This document shows positions 7,529 to 16,492 of a DNA stretch of 64,000 bases, in pieces. Positions within the stretch are counted from its first letter, which is position 1. Each line of letters opens with the position of its first letter. Made by a program: the position numbers and the translations under genes. The stretch is from CAXTKD01 sp964244885 (GTDB lineage: Bacteria > Pseudomonadota > Alphaproteobacteria > Sphingomonadales > Sphingomonadaceae), in the NCBI GenBank assembly GCA_964244885.1, contig CAXTKD010000004.1, positions 1 through 64,000 of the forward strand, in the 5' to 3' direction. A model generated the notes under the pieces. That model was not told the DNA's origin. It made no database searches and saw only the letters and a program-made list of their open reading frames with translations.

Positions 7529-8842
7529 TCAGCGCTTGCCGACGATGCTCATCGCCGCCGTCGTCATCGCGTCGACGCCCATGCGGAGCGTCGGCGCGGG
7601 GTCGGGCGCGAACCTGGAACTGTGGAGCGGCGGCAACTTCGCCGCGTCGCCGCCCGCGGCGTCCCACGTCGACTGCTTGACCGCACCGAGCCAGAATATC
7701 GTGCTCTCGATGCTCTTGTCGGAGAGCCAGAAGCGGCTGAAGTCCTCGCCCGCCATCGACGGGTTGAGCCGGACGACGTTGTTCGCGCCGTAGCGCTCGC
7801 CGAACAGCGCCACCAGCCGCATCGTCTGCTTGTCGGTATTGAACGCGGCGGGCGTGAAATCTTCCTTGTGATAGTCGATGACCGGCATGAGGTCGGCCGG
7901 CACGCCCGCCGCCGACGCCTCGCCATCGGCGATTCGCTTGATGCCCGCGAGCAGCTTGTCGCGGGCTTCGGGCCGATAGCTGCGGACGGTGATCTGCAGC
8001 TTCACCTCGTCGGGGATGATGTTGTGCTTGGCGCCGCCGTGGATCGAGCCGACCGTGACGACAGCGGCGTCCTGCGGGTCGTTGTCGCGCGACACCAGGG
8101 TCTGGAGCGTCGTCACGACGCGCGCCGCGATGACGACCGGGTCGATCGTCAGGTACGGATAGGCGCCGTGGCCGCCGCGACCGCGGATCGTCATGTCCAC
8201 CGAGTCGACGTTGGCCAGCGTATAGCCGTTGGTGTAGCCGAGCTGGCCCGCCGGGAGTTGCGCGCTGTCGTGCAATGCGAGCGCGAACTGCGGGCGCGGG
8301 AAGCGCGTGTAGAGGCCGTCGTCGAGCATCGCCTTGGCGCCGTCGCCGCGCTCCTCGGCGGGCTGGCCGATCATCACCAGGGTTCCCGACCACTGTCCCT
8401 TCATCGCCGCCATCCGCCGCGCCACGCCGACCCAGGTCGCCATGTGGATGTCGTGCCCGCAGGCGTGGGTGACGGGGGTGGCGAGGCCTTCGGGCGTCGT
8501 CGCCATCGCCGTGCTGGCGTAGGGCAGCCCGGTCTCGTCCCGAACCGGCAGCGCGTCCATGTCGGTGCGGATCAGCAGCACCGGGCCGGGGCCGTTCCGC
8601 ATCACCGCGACGATGCCGGTCCTGCCGACGCCGGTCGTGATCTCGAAGCCGAGCGGCTTCAGCTCCTTTACCAGCCGGGCAGCCGTCTTGACCTCCTGGT
8701 AGGACAGTTCGGGCGCGCGGTGGAGGTCGGCGTAGAGCGCGACGAGATAGGCGTTGTCGGCATCGGCGCCGGCCGAGATCGCGTCGGGCGGCGCCGCACC
8801 GATCAATGCGCCGGCGGCGAGGAGGAGAGCGAGGCGCTTCAT
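7529..8842 (-). CDS. Exported M20 family amidohydrolase/carboxypeptidase
   Basis: 437 residues. Signal peptide MKRLALLLAAGALIGAAPPD is followed by an M20D-type catalytic domain: LLIRTDMDALPV supplies a metal-site Asp, HACGHDIHMAT the metal-binding Cys/His motif, and GQPAEERGDGA the catalytic Glu pair. A central dimerisation domain includes MTIRGRGGHGAYP. These enzymes hydrolyse N-acyl amino acids or indole-acetic acid conjugates; with a signal peptide this one probably acts in the periplasm. An open frame continues upstream into the neighbouring transporter gene, but the ATG at the signal peptide is the sensible start. Confidence 0.88.
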   Translation of the reverse strand: MKRLALLLAAGALIGAAPPDAISAGADADNAYLVALYADLHRAPELSYQEVKTAARLVKELKPLGFEITTGVGRTGIVAVMRNGPGPVLLIRTDMDALPVRDETGLPYASTAMATTPEGLATPVTHACGHDIHMATWVGVARRMAAMKGQWSGTLVMIGQPAEERGDGAKAMLDDGLYTRFPRPQFALALHDSAQLPAGQLGYTNGYTLANVDSVDMTIRGRGGHGAYPYLTIDPVVIAARVVTTLQTLVSRDNDPQDAAVVTVGSIHGGAKHNIIPDEVKLQITVRSYRPEARDKLLAGIKRIADGEASAAGVPADLMPVIDYHKEDFTPAAFNTDKQTMRLVALFGERYGANNVVRLNPSMAGEDFSRFWLSDKSIESTIFWLGAVKQSTWDAAGGDAAKLPPLHSSRFAPDPAPTLRMGVDAMTTAAMSIVGKR

Positions 8843-8867
8843 GGCGTTTCCTTCGATTGTCCCGAGC

Positions 8868-10103
8868 CTAGTGGAGCGGCGGCGGAGCGGACGTAAGGTC
8901 GGGGGTAGCCTCCCGGCGCGGCAGCGCGAGCGTGAACAGCGCCAGCGCGGCCAGCGCGGAGGCGGCCAGCATGACATAGGCGACCGGCACCGGCGTGCCG
9001 TCGCTCAGCCAGCCGGCGGTCGCCGAGGCGAGCGCGCCCGCGCCGAACCCCGCGCCGCTGACCAGCGCCGAGGCCGACCCGGCGCGCGCCGGGTCGATGC
9101 TGAGCGCGCCCGCCGTCGCATTGGCCGAGACGAAGGCATAGGTCGAGATGATCAGGAACAAGGGGCCGAGAACGCCAGCGATCCCGCCGAAGCCGGTCGT
9201 CGCGCAGGCCGTCAGCAGCGCGGCGAACGCCACCACCGCCAGCGCGCCGACCGACAGCACGCGGTCGGGCGAGACGCGCGTCAGCAGCCAGCGGTTGACC
9301 TGGCTCATCACGATCAGGCCGGCGGCGTTCACCCCGAAGATCCAGCCGAAATGCTTGGCCGGGAAGCCGTAGTAATGAATGATCAGCTCGGGCGACGCCG
9401 AAATGTAGGTGAAGAAGCAGGCGCCGTTCAGCGCGCCGTTCAGCGTATAGCCGACGAGGCGGCGATGGCCGAGCAGCGCGCGATAGGCGCCGAACGCGCT
9501 CTCGCTCCGCGCCAGCTGCGCCACCGCCTCCGGCCGGCTCTCGTCCAGCCGGAGGTACAGCGCCAGCCCGACGAGGACGCCGAACAGGGTCAGCACGCCG
9601 AACAGCGCGCGCCATGTCGTCACGGTCAGCAGGAAGCCGCCCAGCAGCGGCGCGAGGATCGGCGCGATGCCCATGACGAGCGTCAGCAGCGAGAAGATGC
9701 GCGCGGTCTCGTTATGGTCATAGCGGTCGCGGACGATGGCGCGCGGGATGACGATGCCCGCGCACGCGCCGAGCGCCTGGACGAACCGCCCGGCGATCAG
9801 CGCGTCGATGTCGGTCGCGAAGGCGCAGAACACCGAGGCCGCGACGTACAGCGCCGCGCCGAACAGCAGCGGCGGCCGGCGGCCGAAACGGTCCGACATC
9901 GGGCCGTAGGCGAACTGGCCGACGCACAGGCCGAAGAAGAAGGCGGAAACCGTCCGCGCCGCGGCGCCCGTGCTCGCGCCGAAGGTCTCGGCGATCGTCG
10001 GCAGGCTCGGCAGATAGAGGTCGATCGAGATCGCCGGATAGGCGGTGAGCGCGCCCAGCAGGACGATCGTACCGACGGAAGGGTGCGGCTTGTCCGCGGT
10101 CAT
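8868..10103 (-). CDS. Bcr/CflA family drug efflux MFS transporter
   Basis: 411 residues with 12 predicted helices. The N-terminal YPAISIDLYLPSLPTIAETF and FGLCVGQFAYGPMSDRFGRR are the classic motif D and motif A of the Bcr/CflA subgroup (DHA1 family), proton-driven exporters of bicyclomycin, chloramphenicol or sulfonamides. The substrate here is unknown. The ATG beginning MTADKPHPS is chosen; an in-frame ATG 12 codons upstream is possible. It diverges from the CurA-like reductase across 85 bases and is 25 bases ahead of the M20 peptidase, so the two may be co-transcribed. Confidence 0.88.
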   Translation of the reverse strand: MTADKPHPSVGTIVLLGALTAYPAISIDLYLPSLPTIAETFGASTGAAARTVSAFFFGLCVGQFAYGPMSDRFGRRPPLLFGAALYVAASVFCAFATDIDALIAGRFVQALGACAGIVIPRAIVRDRYDHNETARIFSLLTLVMGIAPILAPLLGGFLLTVTTWRALFGVLTLFGVLVGLALYLRLDESRPEAVAQLARSESAFGAYRALLGHRRLVGYTLNGALNGACFFTYISASPELIIHYYGFPAKHFGWIFGVNAAGLIVMSQVNRWLLTRVSPDRVLSVGALAVVAFAALLTACATTGFGGIAGVLGPLFLIISTYAFVSANATAGALSIDPARAGSASALVSGAGFGAGALASATAGWLSDGTPVPVAYVMLAASALAALALFTLALPRREATPDLTSAPPPLH

Positions 10104-10188
10104 CCTGTTCTTTCGGGGAGCGGTTGAACGGCGCTCCATATCGAGTAACGCTGGCTCGCGTAAAAGCGAAAAGCCTTGGGAGAGACAA

Positions 10189-11208
10189 ATGGCAGGTTTC
10201 ACGTCGCACGAGGTCCGGCTGAAGCAGCGGCCGGAAGGCGTGCCGCTCGACGAGGACTTCGAGCACGCGGCCGTCGAGCTCGGCGAGCCCGGCCCTGGCG
10301 AGGTGCTGGTGCGCAACAGCTGGATGTCGGTCGACCCCTATATGCGCGGCCGCATGTCCGACCGGAAGAGCTACGTGCCGCCGTTCGAGCTCGGCAAGGC
10401 GATGGAGGGCGGCGCGGTCGGCGAGGTCGTCGCCTCCAACGACCCGAAATTCGCGCCCGGCGACCTCGTGCTGTCGATGCTGGGCTGGCGCGAGGGCTTC
10501 GTCGCCCCGGGAGCGGCGCTCCAGAAGCTGCCGCGCATCGCGGGCGTCCCCGACCAGGCCTATCTCGGCGTCCTCGGCATGCCCGGCATGACCGCCTATG
10601 GCGGCTTCCTCGAACTGGGCCAGCCCAAGGAGGGCGACACCGTCTTCGTCTCGGGCGCGGCCGGCGCGGTCGGCTCGGCGGTCTGCCAGATCGCCAAATT
10701 GAAGGGCTGCCGCGTCGTCGGCTCGGCGGGATCGGGCGACAAGGCGGCCTGGCTCACGTCGCTCGGGGTCGATCATGTCGTCAACTACCGCACCGCGCCC
10801 AGCCTGCTGGCGGCGGTCGCCGAGGGCGCGCCGAGGGGCATCGACATCTATTTCGACAATGTCGGCGGCGAGCATCTGGAAGTCGCGATCGAGCTGTCGC
10901 GGCCGAATGCTCGCCTCGTCGAGTGCGGCATGATCGCTGCCTACAACGACACACAGCCGGCGCCCGGACCGCGCAACATGATGCAGATCGTCGGCAAGAG
11001 CCTGACGATCCGGGGCTTCATCGTCACCAACCTGATGGCGCAGCACCCGGGCCTCCGCGAGCGCTTCCAGGCCGAGATGGGCGAGTGGGTCGCCTCCGGC
11101 AAGATCAAGTGGGAGGAGACGGTCGAGAACGGCTGCGGCAAGGCGCCCGACGCTTTCCGCAAGCTCTTCGCCGGCGGCAACACCGGCAAGATGCTCGTGA
11201 AGCTCTAA
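10189..11208 (+). CDS. curA: NADPH-dependent MDR oxidoreductase, CurA-like
   Basis: 339 residues. A zinc-independent medium-chain reductase of the leukotriene B4 dehydrogenase/curcumin reductase group. It has SWMSVDPYMRGRM near residue 45, the Rossmann glycine motif GAAGAVGSAVCQIAKLKG near 155 and FDNVGGEHLE near 220. Such enzymes reduce the C=C bond of alpha,beta-unsaturated ketones using NADPH. The start is preceded by gggaga. The physiological substrate cannot be predicted; the curA symbol indicates family only. Confidence 0.85.
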   Translation: MAGFTSHEVRLKQRPEGVPLDEDFEHAAVELGEPGPGEVLVRNSWMSVDPYMRGRMSDRKSYVPPFELGKAMEGGAVGEVVASNDPKFAPGDLVLSMLGWREGFVAPGAALQKLPRIAGVPDQAYLGVLGMPGMTAYGGFLELGQPKEGDTVFVSGAAGAVGSAVCQIAKLKGCRVVGSAGSGDKAAWLTSLGVDHVVNYRTAPSLLAAVAEGAPRGIDIYFDNVGGEHLEVAIELSRPNARLVECGMIAAYNDTQPAPGPRNMMQIVGKSLTIRGFIVTNLMAQHPGLRERFQAEMGEWVASGKIKWEETVENGCGKAPDAFRKLFAGGNTGKMLVKL

Positions 11209-11251
11209 AAGCCCTTGTGTGCGGCGCAACAAATCCGCCACACTGCGGGGC

Positions 11252-12670
11252 GTGGAGCCGTTCGATGAAATGCGGGGCGACGGGTCGGGCGAGGCGCGGG
11301 CGATCTACGCGCGCGTCGGCGACTGGCTGAACGCCGCGACGCAGGACGAGCTGGAAGCGCGGCGCAAACAGGCCGAGCTGTTCTTTCGCCGCATCGGCAT
11401 CACCTTCGCGGTCTACGGCGATCCGGAGGCGGCGGAGCGGCTGATCCCCTTCGACATCGTGCCGCGCATCCTGTCGCGGCACGAATGGACCGGGCTGGAG
11501 GCCGGGCTGAAGCAGCGCGTCGGGGCGCTCAACGCCTTCATCGCCGATCTCTACGGCAAGGGCGAGATCCTGAAGGCGGGAATTCTTCCCCCCGACCTCA
11601 TCCTGCGCAACCCGCAATATTGCGTCCAGATGATCGGACGGCGGCCGGCGCACGACGTCTGGGTCCATATCGCCGGAATCGACGTCGTCCGCATCGGTCC
11701 CAACGATTTCCGCGTGCTGGAGGACAATGCGCGCACCCCTTCCGGCGTCTCCTACATGCTGGAGAATCGCGAGGCGATGATGCGCCTCTTCCCGGATCTG
11801 TTCGCGACGCAGAAGATCGCGCCGGTCGACGGCTATCCCGAAGCGTTGCTCGAAACGCTGCGCTCGGTCGCCCCGACGACGACGCGCGGCGAGCCGACCA
11901 TCGTCATCCTGACGCCGGGGCCGTTCAACTCGGCCTATTACGAGCACAGCTTCCTGGCCGACAAGGTCGGGGTCGAGCTGGTCGAGGGCAGCGACCTGTT
12001 CGTTCGCGACGACGTCGTGTTCATGCGTACCACCGACGGCCCGCGCCGGGTCGACGTCATCTACCGCCGGGTCGACGACGATTATCTCGATTCGCTGGCC
12101 TTCAGGCCCGATTCGGTTCTCGGCGTGCCGGGCTTGATGAGCGCCTATGCCGAAGGCAACGTCACCGTCGTCAACGCCGTCGGCACCGGAATCGCCGACG
12201 ACAAGGCGGTCTACAGCTACATGCCGGAGATCACGCGCTTCTACACGGGCGAGGAGGCGCTGATCGCCAACGTCGACACCTTCCGCTGCCGCGAGCCCGA
12301 GGCGCTCCGCTACGTGCTCGACAACCTCGCCGAGCTGGTGGTGAAGGAAGTCGACGGATCGGGCGGCTACGGCATGCTGATCGGCCCGCGCGCGAGCAAG
12401 ACCGAGATCGAGGCGTTCCGCGCCAAGCTGACCGCCAACCCTGAGAAGTTCATCGCCCAGCCGACCCTGGCGCTCTCGACCTGCCCGTCGCTGGTCGACG
12501 AAGGCCTGGCGCCGCGCCACGTCGATTTGCGGCCCTTCGTGCTCACCGGATCGGACAAGATTCGCATCGTCCCCGGCGGCCTGACGAGGGTCGCGCTCCA
12601 GGAAGGCTCGCTGGTGGTGAACTCCAGCCAGGGCGGCGGCACCAAGGACACCTGGGTAGTCGATGATTAG
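11252..12670 (+). CDS. Circularly permuted ATP-grasp family protein (DUF404/DUF407)
   Basis: About 472 residues. Motifs include RPAHDVWVHIAGIDVVRIG, VLEDNARTPSGVSYMLENRE and KEVDGSGGYGMLIGP, which belong to the CP-ATP-grasp type 2 proteins. Related enzymes make amide or peptide bonds through an acyl phosphate. It heads the operon with the alpha-E protein, transglutaminase-like protein and Anbu peptidase, a recurrent gene set. Start is uncertain: GTG at 11219, GTG at 11252 or ATG at 11270; none has a strong ribosome-binding site. Its substrate is unknown. Confidence 0.85.
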   Translation: MEPFDEMRGDGSGEARAIYARVGDWLNAATQDELEARRKQAELFFRRIGITFAVYGDPEAAERLIPFDIVPRILSRHEWTGLEAGLKQRVGALNAFIADLYGKGEILKAGILPPDLILRNPQYCVQMIGRRPAHDVWVHIAGIDVVRIGPNDFRVLEDNARTPSGVSYMLENREAMMRLFPDLFATQKIAPVDGYPEALLETLRSVAPTTTRGEPTIVILTPGPFNSAYYEHSFLADKVGVELVEGSDLFVRDDVVFMRTTDGPRRVDVIYRRVDDDYLDSLAFRPDSVLGVPGLMSAYAEGNVTVVNAVGTGIADDKAVYSYMPEITRFYTGEEALIANVDTFRCREPEALRYVLDNLAELVVKEVDGSGGYGMLIGPRASKTEIEAFRAKLTANPEKFIAQPTLALSTCPSLVDEGLAPRHVDLRPFVLTGSDKIRIVPGGLTRVALQEGSLVVNSSQGGGTKDTWVVDD

Positions 12671-12692
12671 CCGCGGCCCCTCCCGTGGAAAC

Positions 12693-12816
12693 GCCCGGCG
12701 GTGTCACCCCACCCCTACCCCTCCCCATCGAAGGGGAGGGGACAATCTTGCCGCTTGCACAGCCCAGTCCCTCCCCCTTCGAGGGGGGAGGCCAGGTGGG
12801 GGTGGCACCGCCGGGC
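12693..12816. repeat. Palindromic repeat, family B (copy 1)
   Basis: Outer arms cccggcggtgtcacc and ggcaccgccgggc enclose two inner copies of a C4-run module ending in tcgaaggggaggg. Related copies lie at 25729-25851 and 41814-41988. The left arm has four C4 runs separated by one or two bases, which would be four G4 runs on the minus strand. Confidence 0.85.
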
Positions 12817-12871
12817 ATCGACGCACCTTGATGCCATCGCACACCACATCTCTCGTCCTCCACAAGACCCG

Positions 12872-12976
12872 CTCATCCCGAGCGAAGTCGAGGGACGCAC
12901 TGCCCCTCAATGCGTCTCTCGGCCTTGGTTCATCCCGAGCGCCTGCCTTGGCAGGCAGTCGAGGGGTCCGGGATGA
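12872..12976. repeat. Palindromic repeat with 'catcccgag' modules
   Basis: Two tandem modules begin catcccgag and contain gtcgaggg. The second is bounded by catcccg and cgggatg and holds a perfect 7-bp hairpin, gcctgcc-tt-ggcaggc (12941-12956). It looks like a separate dispersed repeat family. Confidence 0.6.
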
Positions 12977-13018
12977 GCGGCTCGGGGATATGTCGCGCGA
13001 TTACGGGAGCACCGCCTG

Positions 13019-13960
13019 ATGCTCTCCCGCAACGCCGCCAACCTCTTCTGGACGGGCCGCTACCTCGAGCGCGCCGACTTCCTGGCGCGCCTGCTCGACG
13101 CTACGCTCCGCCTTGCCGCCCTCCCCGCCGCCAATGCCAACCCCGACGATGCCTGGTCCAGCGCTCTCGCCTCCGCGGGCGCGCGCGGCGCGTTCAAAGC
13201 GACAGGCAAGAAGATCAACCATAAGAACGTCGCCTCTTTCCTCGCCTTCGACGCCGAGAACGATTCGTCGATCCGTTCCTGCATCGAGCGCGCCCGCGGC
13301 AACGCCCGCTCGGTCCGCACCGCGCTGACCACCGAGGCGTGGGAAGCGATCAACGGCGCGTGGCTGGACGTCGCCAAGACCACCGGGCCGAACGGCAAGC
13401 GCGACCAGGTTTCCGTCTTCCTGGAGTGCGTCAAGGCGGCGGTCCTGGCGTTCGATGGCGCCGCGCACCGCACGATGCTGCGCAACGAATCCTACTGGTT
13501 CATCCTGCTTGGCTCGGGCGTCGAGCGCGCCGACAACACCGCGCGGCTGCTCGACGTCAAATACCATCTCCTGCTGCCGCAGACCGAGGTCGTCGGCGGC
13601 AGCCTCGACTATTTCCAGTGGACGACGATCCTGCGCACCGTCTCGGCGGCGACCGCCTACCGCTGGGTCTATCGCGACAGCCTGAAGCCCTGGCTGATCG
13701 CCGACCTCCTGATCCTCAACCGCGAGATGCCGCGCTCGCTCGCGTCTTGCTACGAGGATATCGTGCGAAACCTCGACCTGCTGGCGATGAACTCGGGACA
13801 GCGCGGCCCGGCGCACCGGCTGGCTGGCGCGACGCGCGACCGGCTCAACAGCACCAATATCAGCACGATCTTCGGCGGCGGCCTGCACGAATTCGTGCAG
13901 GGATTCCTGAACGACAACAACCGTCTGGGCGCGGCAGTGGCCGAGCAGTTCCTGTTCTGA
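13019..13960 (+). CDS. Alpha-E domain protein (DUF403)
   Basis: 313 residues beginning MLSRNAANLFWTGRYLERAD, the hallmark of the alpha-E family of all-helical proteins. It also contains YWFILLGSGVERADNTARLL. Alpha-E proteins are encoded next to CP-ATP-grasp and transglutaminase-like genes and are proposed to assist peptide-bond formation or peptide tagging; biochemical function is not established. Its stop overlaps the start of the transglutaminase-like gene (TGATG). Confidence 0.9.
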   Translation: MLSRNAANLFWTGRYLERADFLARLLDATLRLAALPAANANPDDAWSSALASAGARGAFKATGKKINHKNVASFLAFDAENDSSIRSCIERARGNARSVRTALTTEAWEAINGAWLDVAKTTGPNGKRDQVSVFLECVKAAVLAFDGAAHRTMLRNESYWFILLGSGVERADNTARLLDVKYHLLLPQTEVVGGSLDYFQWTTILRTVSAATAYRWVYRDSLKPWLIADLLILNREMPRSLASCYEDIVRNLDLLAMNSGQRGPAHRLAGATRDRLNSTNISTIFGGGLHEFVQGFLNDNNRLGAAVAEQFLF

Positions 13961-14790
13961 TGCGCATCAACATCCGCCACGTCACGCGCTACACCTATGA
14001 AGAGCCCGCGCGCTCGGTCGTCCAGCTGCTGCGTCTCACGCCGCGCTCGCACGACGGCCAGCATGTCGCGCAGTGGCGGATCGACATTGACGTCGACGGC
14101 CGCCTGCGGCAGGGCGAGGACGGCTTCGGCAACATCGTCCACCGGCTTTACGTCGAGCGCGCGATCGAGGCGCTGGCGATCACCGTCACCGGCACGGTGG
14201 ACACCACCGACACCCACGGCGTGGTGCGCGGCCAGCCGGAGCCGCTGCCGCCCGGCCTCTTCGTGCGCGAGACGCCGCTGACCCGCGCCGACCCGGCGAT
14301 TCGCGCCTTCGCCGAAAGTGTCCGGGTCGACGGCGATCCGTTGTCGACGACTCACGCGCTGCTCGCCGGCATCTACGATCGCATCTCGTTCGACACCTCG
14401 ACCACCGACGTCGCGACCAGCGCCGGCGACGCCTTCGCGCTCGGCAGCGGCGTCTGCCAGGACCTGGCGCACATCTTCATCGCCGGGGCGCGGCATCTTG
14501 GCCTCCCCGCGCGCTACGTCTCCGGCCAGCTGCTGCGCAGTGATCGCGACGACCAGGAGGCTTCGCACGCCTGGGTCGAGACGCTGATCCCCGATCTCGG
14601 CTGGGTGGCGTTCGATCCGACGAACGGCGTCAGCGCCTCCGATTCCTATGTCAGGGTCGCGGTCGGCCTCGATTATCTGGATGCGTCGCCGGTGCGCGGA
14701 TCGCGCTATGGCGGCGGCGGCGAGCGGATGGATGTCGAGTTGACCGTCGCCGACCCGGCGCGCCAGACGCAGAGCCAGAGCCAGTCGTGA
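13960..14790 (+). CDS. Transglutaminase-like cysteine peptidase with N-terminal bacterial TGL domain
   Basis: 276 residues. The N-terminal beta domain INIRHVTRYTYEEPARSVVQ is followed by a transglutaminase core with catalytic Cys in GSGVCQDLAHIFIAGAR, His in SHAWVETLIPDLGW and Asp in FDPTNG. Members act as proteases or amidases that cut or rearrange amide bonds. It is translationally coupled to the alpha-E gene and followed 16 bases later by the Anbu peptidase, consistent with one peptide-modification and degradation system. Confidence 0.9.
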   Translation: MRINIRHVTRYTYEEPARSVVQLLRLTPRSHDGQHVAQWRIDIDVDGRLRQGEDGFGNIVHRLYVERAIEALAITVTGTVDTTDTHGVVRGQPEPLPPGLFVRETPLTRADPAIRAFAESVRVDGDPLSTTHALLAGIYDRISFDTSTTDVATSAGDAFALGSGVCQDLAHIFIAGARHLGLPARYVSGQLLRSDRDDQEASHAWVETLIPDLGWVAFDPTNGVSASDSYVRVAVGLDYLDASPVRGSRYGGGGERMDVELTVADPARQTQSQSQS

Positions 14791-14806
14791 TCGGCGGGGC
14801 GGCGCG

Positions 14807-15544
14807 ATGACCTATTGCCTCGGAATGCTGCTCGGCGACGGGCTGGTGATGATGGCCGACACGCGGACCAATGCCGGGATCGATTCGATCTCCACCTACC
14901 GCAAGCTCCACCTGTTCGAGGGCGAGGGCCATACGCTGATCGTTGCCTCGGCCGGTAGCCTGTCGACCACGCAGGCGGCGCTCGGCCATCTCCGCGAAGG
15001 CATCGTCAATGCCGAGACCGGCGAGACCGAAACGCTGGACAACGTGCCGACAATGTTCAGGGCGGTCGGCCTCGTCGGCCACGCGCTTCACAAGGCGAAG
15101 CAGGAGGTCGACGCGATGACCGCCGGCGACAAGATCAACATCGACGCCACCCTGCTCGTCGGCGGCCGGGTCGGCGACGAGCCGCTGCGCCTTTTCCTCG
15201 TCTACAGCGCGGGCAACTTCATCGAGGGCGGCGCCGAGATGCCCTACATGCAGATCGGCGAGAAGAAATACGGCAAGCCGATCATCGACCGATCGCTGAA
15301 GCGAAACACCGACCTGCACGACGCGATCAAGATCGGCCTGATCTCCTTCGACTCGACGATGCGCTCCAACCTCGCGGTCGGCCTGCCGATCGACATCATC
15401 GTCATCCGCACCGGCAAGCCGGGCATCGCGCTCAATCATCGCGTCGAGGCGGACGAGCCTTATTTCCGCGATCTCGGCGAACGCTGGCAGGCAGCGCTGA
15501 AGGCGGCGCAGGCCTCGCTTCCGACACCGCCTTACGCGGTCTAG
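14807..15544 (+). CDS. Proteasome-type peptidase, Anbu/BPH family
   Basis: 245 residues. It starts MTYCLGMLLGDGLVMMADTR; removal of Met would expose Thr as the N-terminal nucleophile, as in HslV and proteasome beta subunits. Further Anbu hallmarks are TNAGIDSISTYRKLHLFEGE and SFDSTMRSNLAVGLPIDI. Anbu forms open-ring or helical assemblies and has no known dedicated ATPase. The conserved neighbours (ATP-grasp, alpha-E, transglutaminase) suggest turnover of a specific tagged or non-ribosomal peptide. The ribosome-binding site is weak (gggg about 10 bases upstream). Confidence 0.92.
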   Translation: MTYCLGMLLGDGLVMMADTRTNAGIDSISTYRKLHLFEGEGHTLIVASAGSLSTTQAALGHLREGIVNAETGETETLDNVPTMFRAVGLVGHALHKAKQEVDAMTAGDKINIDATLLVGGRVGDEPLRLFLVYSAGNFIEGGAEMPYMQIGEKKYGKPIIDRSLKRNTDLHDAIKIGLISFDSTMRSNLAVGLPIDIIVIRTGKPGIALNHRVEADEPYFRDLGERWQAALKAAQASLPTPPYAV

Positions 15545-15566
15545 GACGCGCGCCTATATAAGGCGC

Positions 15567-16049
15567 ATGTTCAGCGCTCAGCCGATCGCGGCCGCCTCCA
15601 AAACCGAGTTCTACGCCGAGCTGGCGCAGCAGCTCGATGGCCTGCTTGGCGACGAGACCGACCGCGTCGCCAATCTCGCTAACATGGCGGCGCTGCTGTT
15701 CGACCAGCTGCCCGATCTCAACTGGGCGGGCTTCTATCTGCTGAAGGACGGCGAGCTCGTGCTCGGGCCGTTCCAGGGCAAGACCGCCTGCGTCCGCATC
15801 GCGATCGGCCGCGGCGTCTGCGGCGCCGCCGCCGCGACGCTTGAGACCCAGCGCGTCGAGGACGTTCACGCCTTCCCCGGCCACATCGCCTGCGACGCCG
15901 CCTCGCGATCCGAATTGGTGGTGCCGATCGTCAAGGACGGCGCGCTGGTAGGGGTGCTCGATCTCGACGCACCCATCGCGGGCCGTTTCGACGCCGACGA
16001 CCAGGCGGGCTGCGAGGTGCTTGTTTCGGTGCTTGAACGCCGGCTCTGA
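15567..16049 (+). CDS. msrC: Free methionine-(R)-sulfoxide reductase, GAF type
   Basis: 160 residues, a single GAF domain. The Cys residues in GKTACVRIAIGRGVCGAA and HIACDAASRSELVVP match the three-Cys mechanism of fRMsr, which reduces free, not protein-bound, methionine-R-sulfoxide. LDLDAPIAGRFDADD is the conserved C-terminal motif. The start MFSAQPIAAASK is the only convenient ATG. It stands alone, 22 bases after the Anbu gene; co-transcription is possible but functionally unsupported. Confidence 0.92.
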   Translation: MFSAQPIAAASKTEFYAELAQQLDGLLGDETDRVANLANMAALLFDQLPDLNWAGFYLLKDGELVLGPFQGKTACVRIAIGRGVCGAAAATLETQRVEDVHAFPGHIACDAASRSELVVPIVKDGALVGVLDLDAPIAGRFDADDQAGCEVLVSVLERRL

Positions 16050-16102
16050 GGCACCAAATCGAGCGCCGCACATTATCTGACCGACCGCAACGAGGAACCA
16101 TC

Positions 16103-16492
16103 ATGGCCGAGAAGCTCAACACCGACATCCGCAAGCTGACGCTGGACAACAAGTATTTCCGAAACACCATCCTGACCAACAAGCACAGCCAGATCGTGCT
16201 GATGAGCATCGAGCCCGGCGACGAGATCGGCGCCGAGACGCACGAGGTCGACCAGGTGCTGATCTTCGTCGACGGCGACGGCGAGGCGGTGCTGAGCGGC
16301 AAGACCAGCAAGGTCGGCCCCAACAGCCTCGTCGAAGTGCCGGCGGGGACGAAGCACAACTTCATCAACACCGGCAAGAAGCCCTTGAAGCTCTACACGA
16401 TCTATGCGCCGCCCGAGGAAGAGCCGGGCACGGTCCACAAGACCAAGGCGGAGGCTGACGCCGCCGAGGAAGAGAAGCACGGCAAGAAGTGA
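16103..16492 (+). CDS. Cupin-domain protein
   Basis: 129 residues. A single beta-barrel with metal ligands in IGAETHEVDQVLIFVDGDGE (motif 1) and PAGTKHNFINTG (motif 2). The C-terminal tail is charged and rich in Lys and Glu. The ATG is preceded by gaggaa. It overlaps the GTG of the HMG-CoA lyase gene by four bases, so the two form an operon. A role for the cupin in leucine or HMG-CoA catabolism is not established; isomerase, dioxygenase or sensor activity are all possible. Confidence 0.85.
   Translation: MAEKLNTDIRKLTLDNKYFRNTILTNKHSQIVLMSIEPGDEIGAETHEVDQVLIFVDGDGEAVLSGKTSKVGPNSLVEVPAGTKHNFINTGKKPLKLYTIYAPPEEEPGTVHKTKAEADAAEEEKHGKK

Larger units (their letters stand above)
12671..13018. other. 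348-base non-coding gap inside the ATP-grasp/Anbu operon
   Basis: No credible gene is visible. The gap is filled by two dispersed palindromic elements (12693-12816 and 12872-12976). The remaining bases show no clear promoter. It splits the otherwise tight operon, so the downstream genes may need read-through or their own promoter. Confidence 0.7.

Noticed and set aside
12693..12976. Possible CRISPR array in the operon gap
   Set aside because: The repeats are palindromic modules of two kinds without regular direct repeats or uniform spacers, and no cas genes are present.
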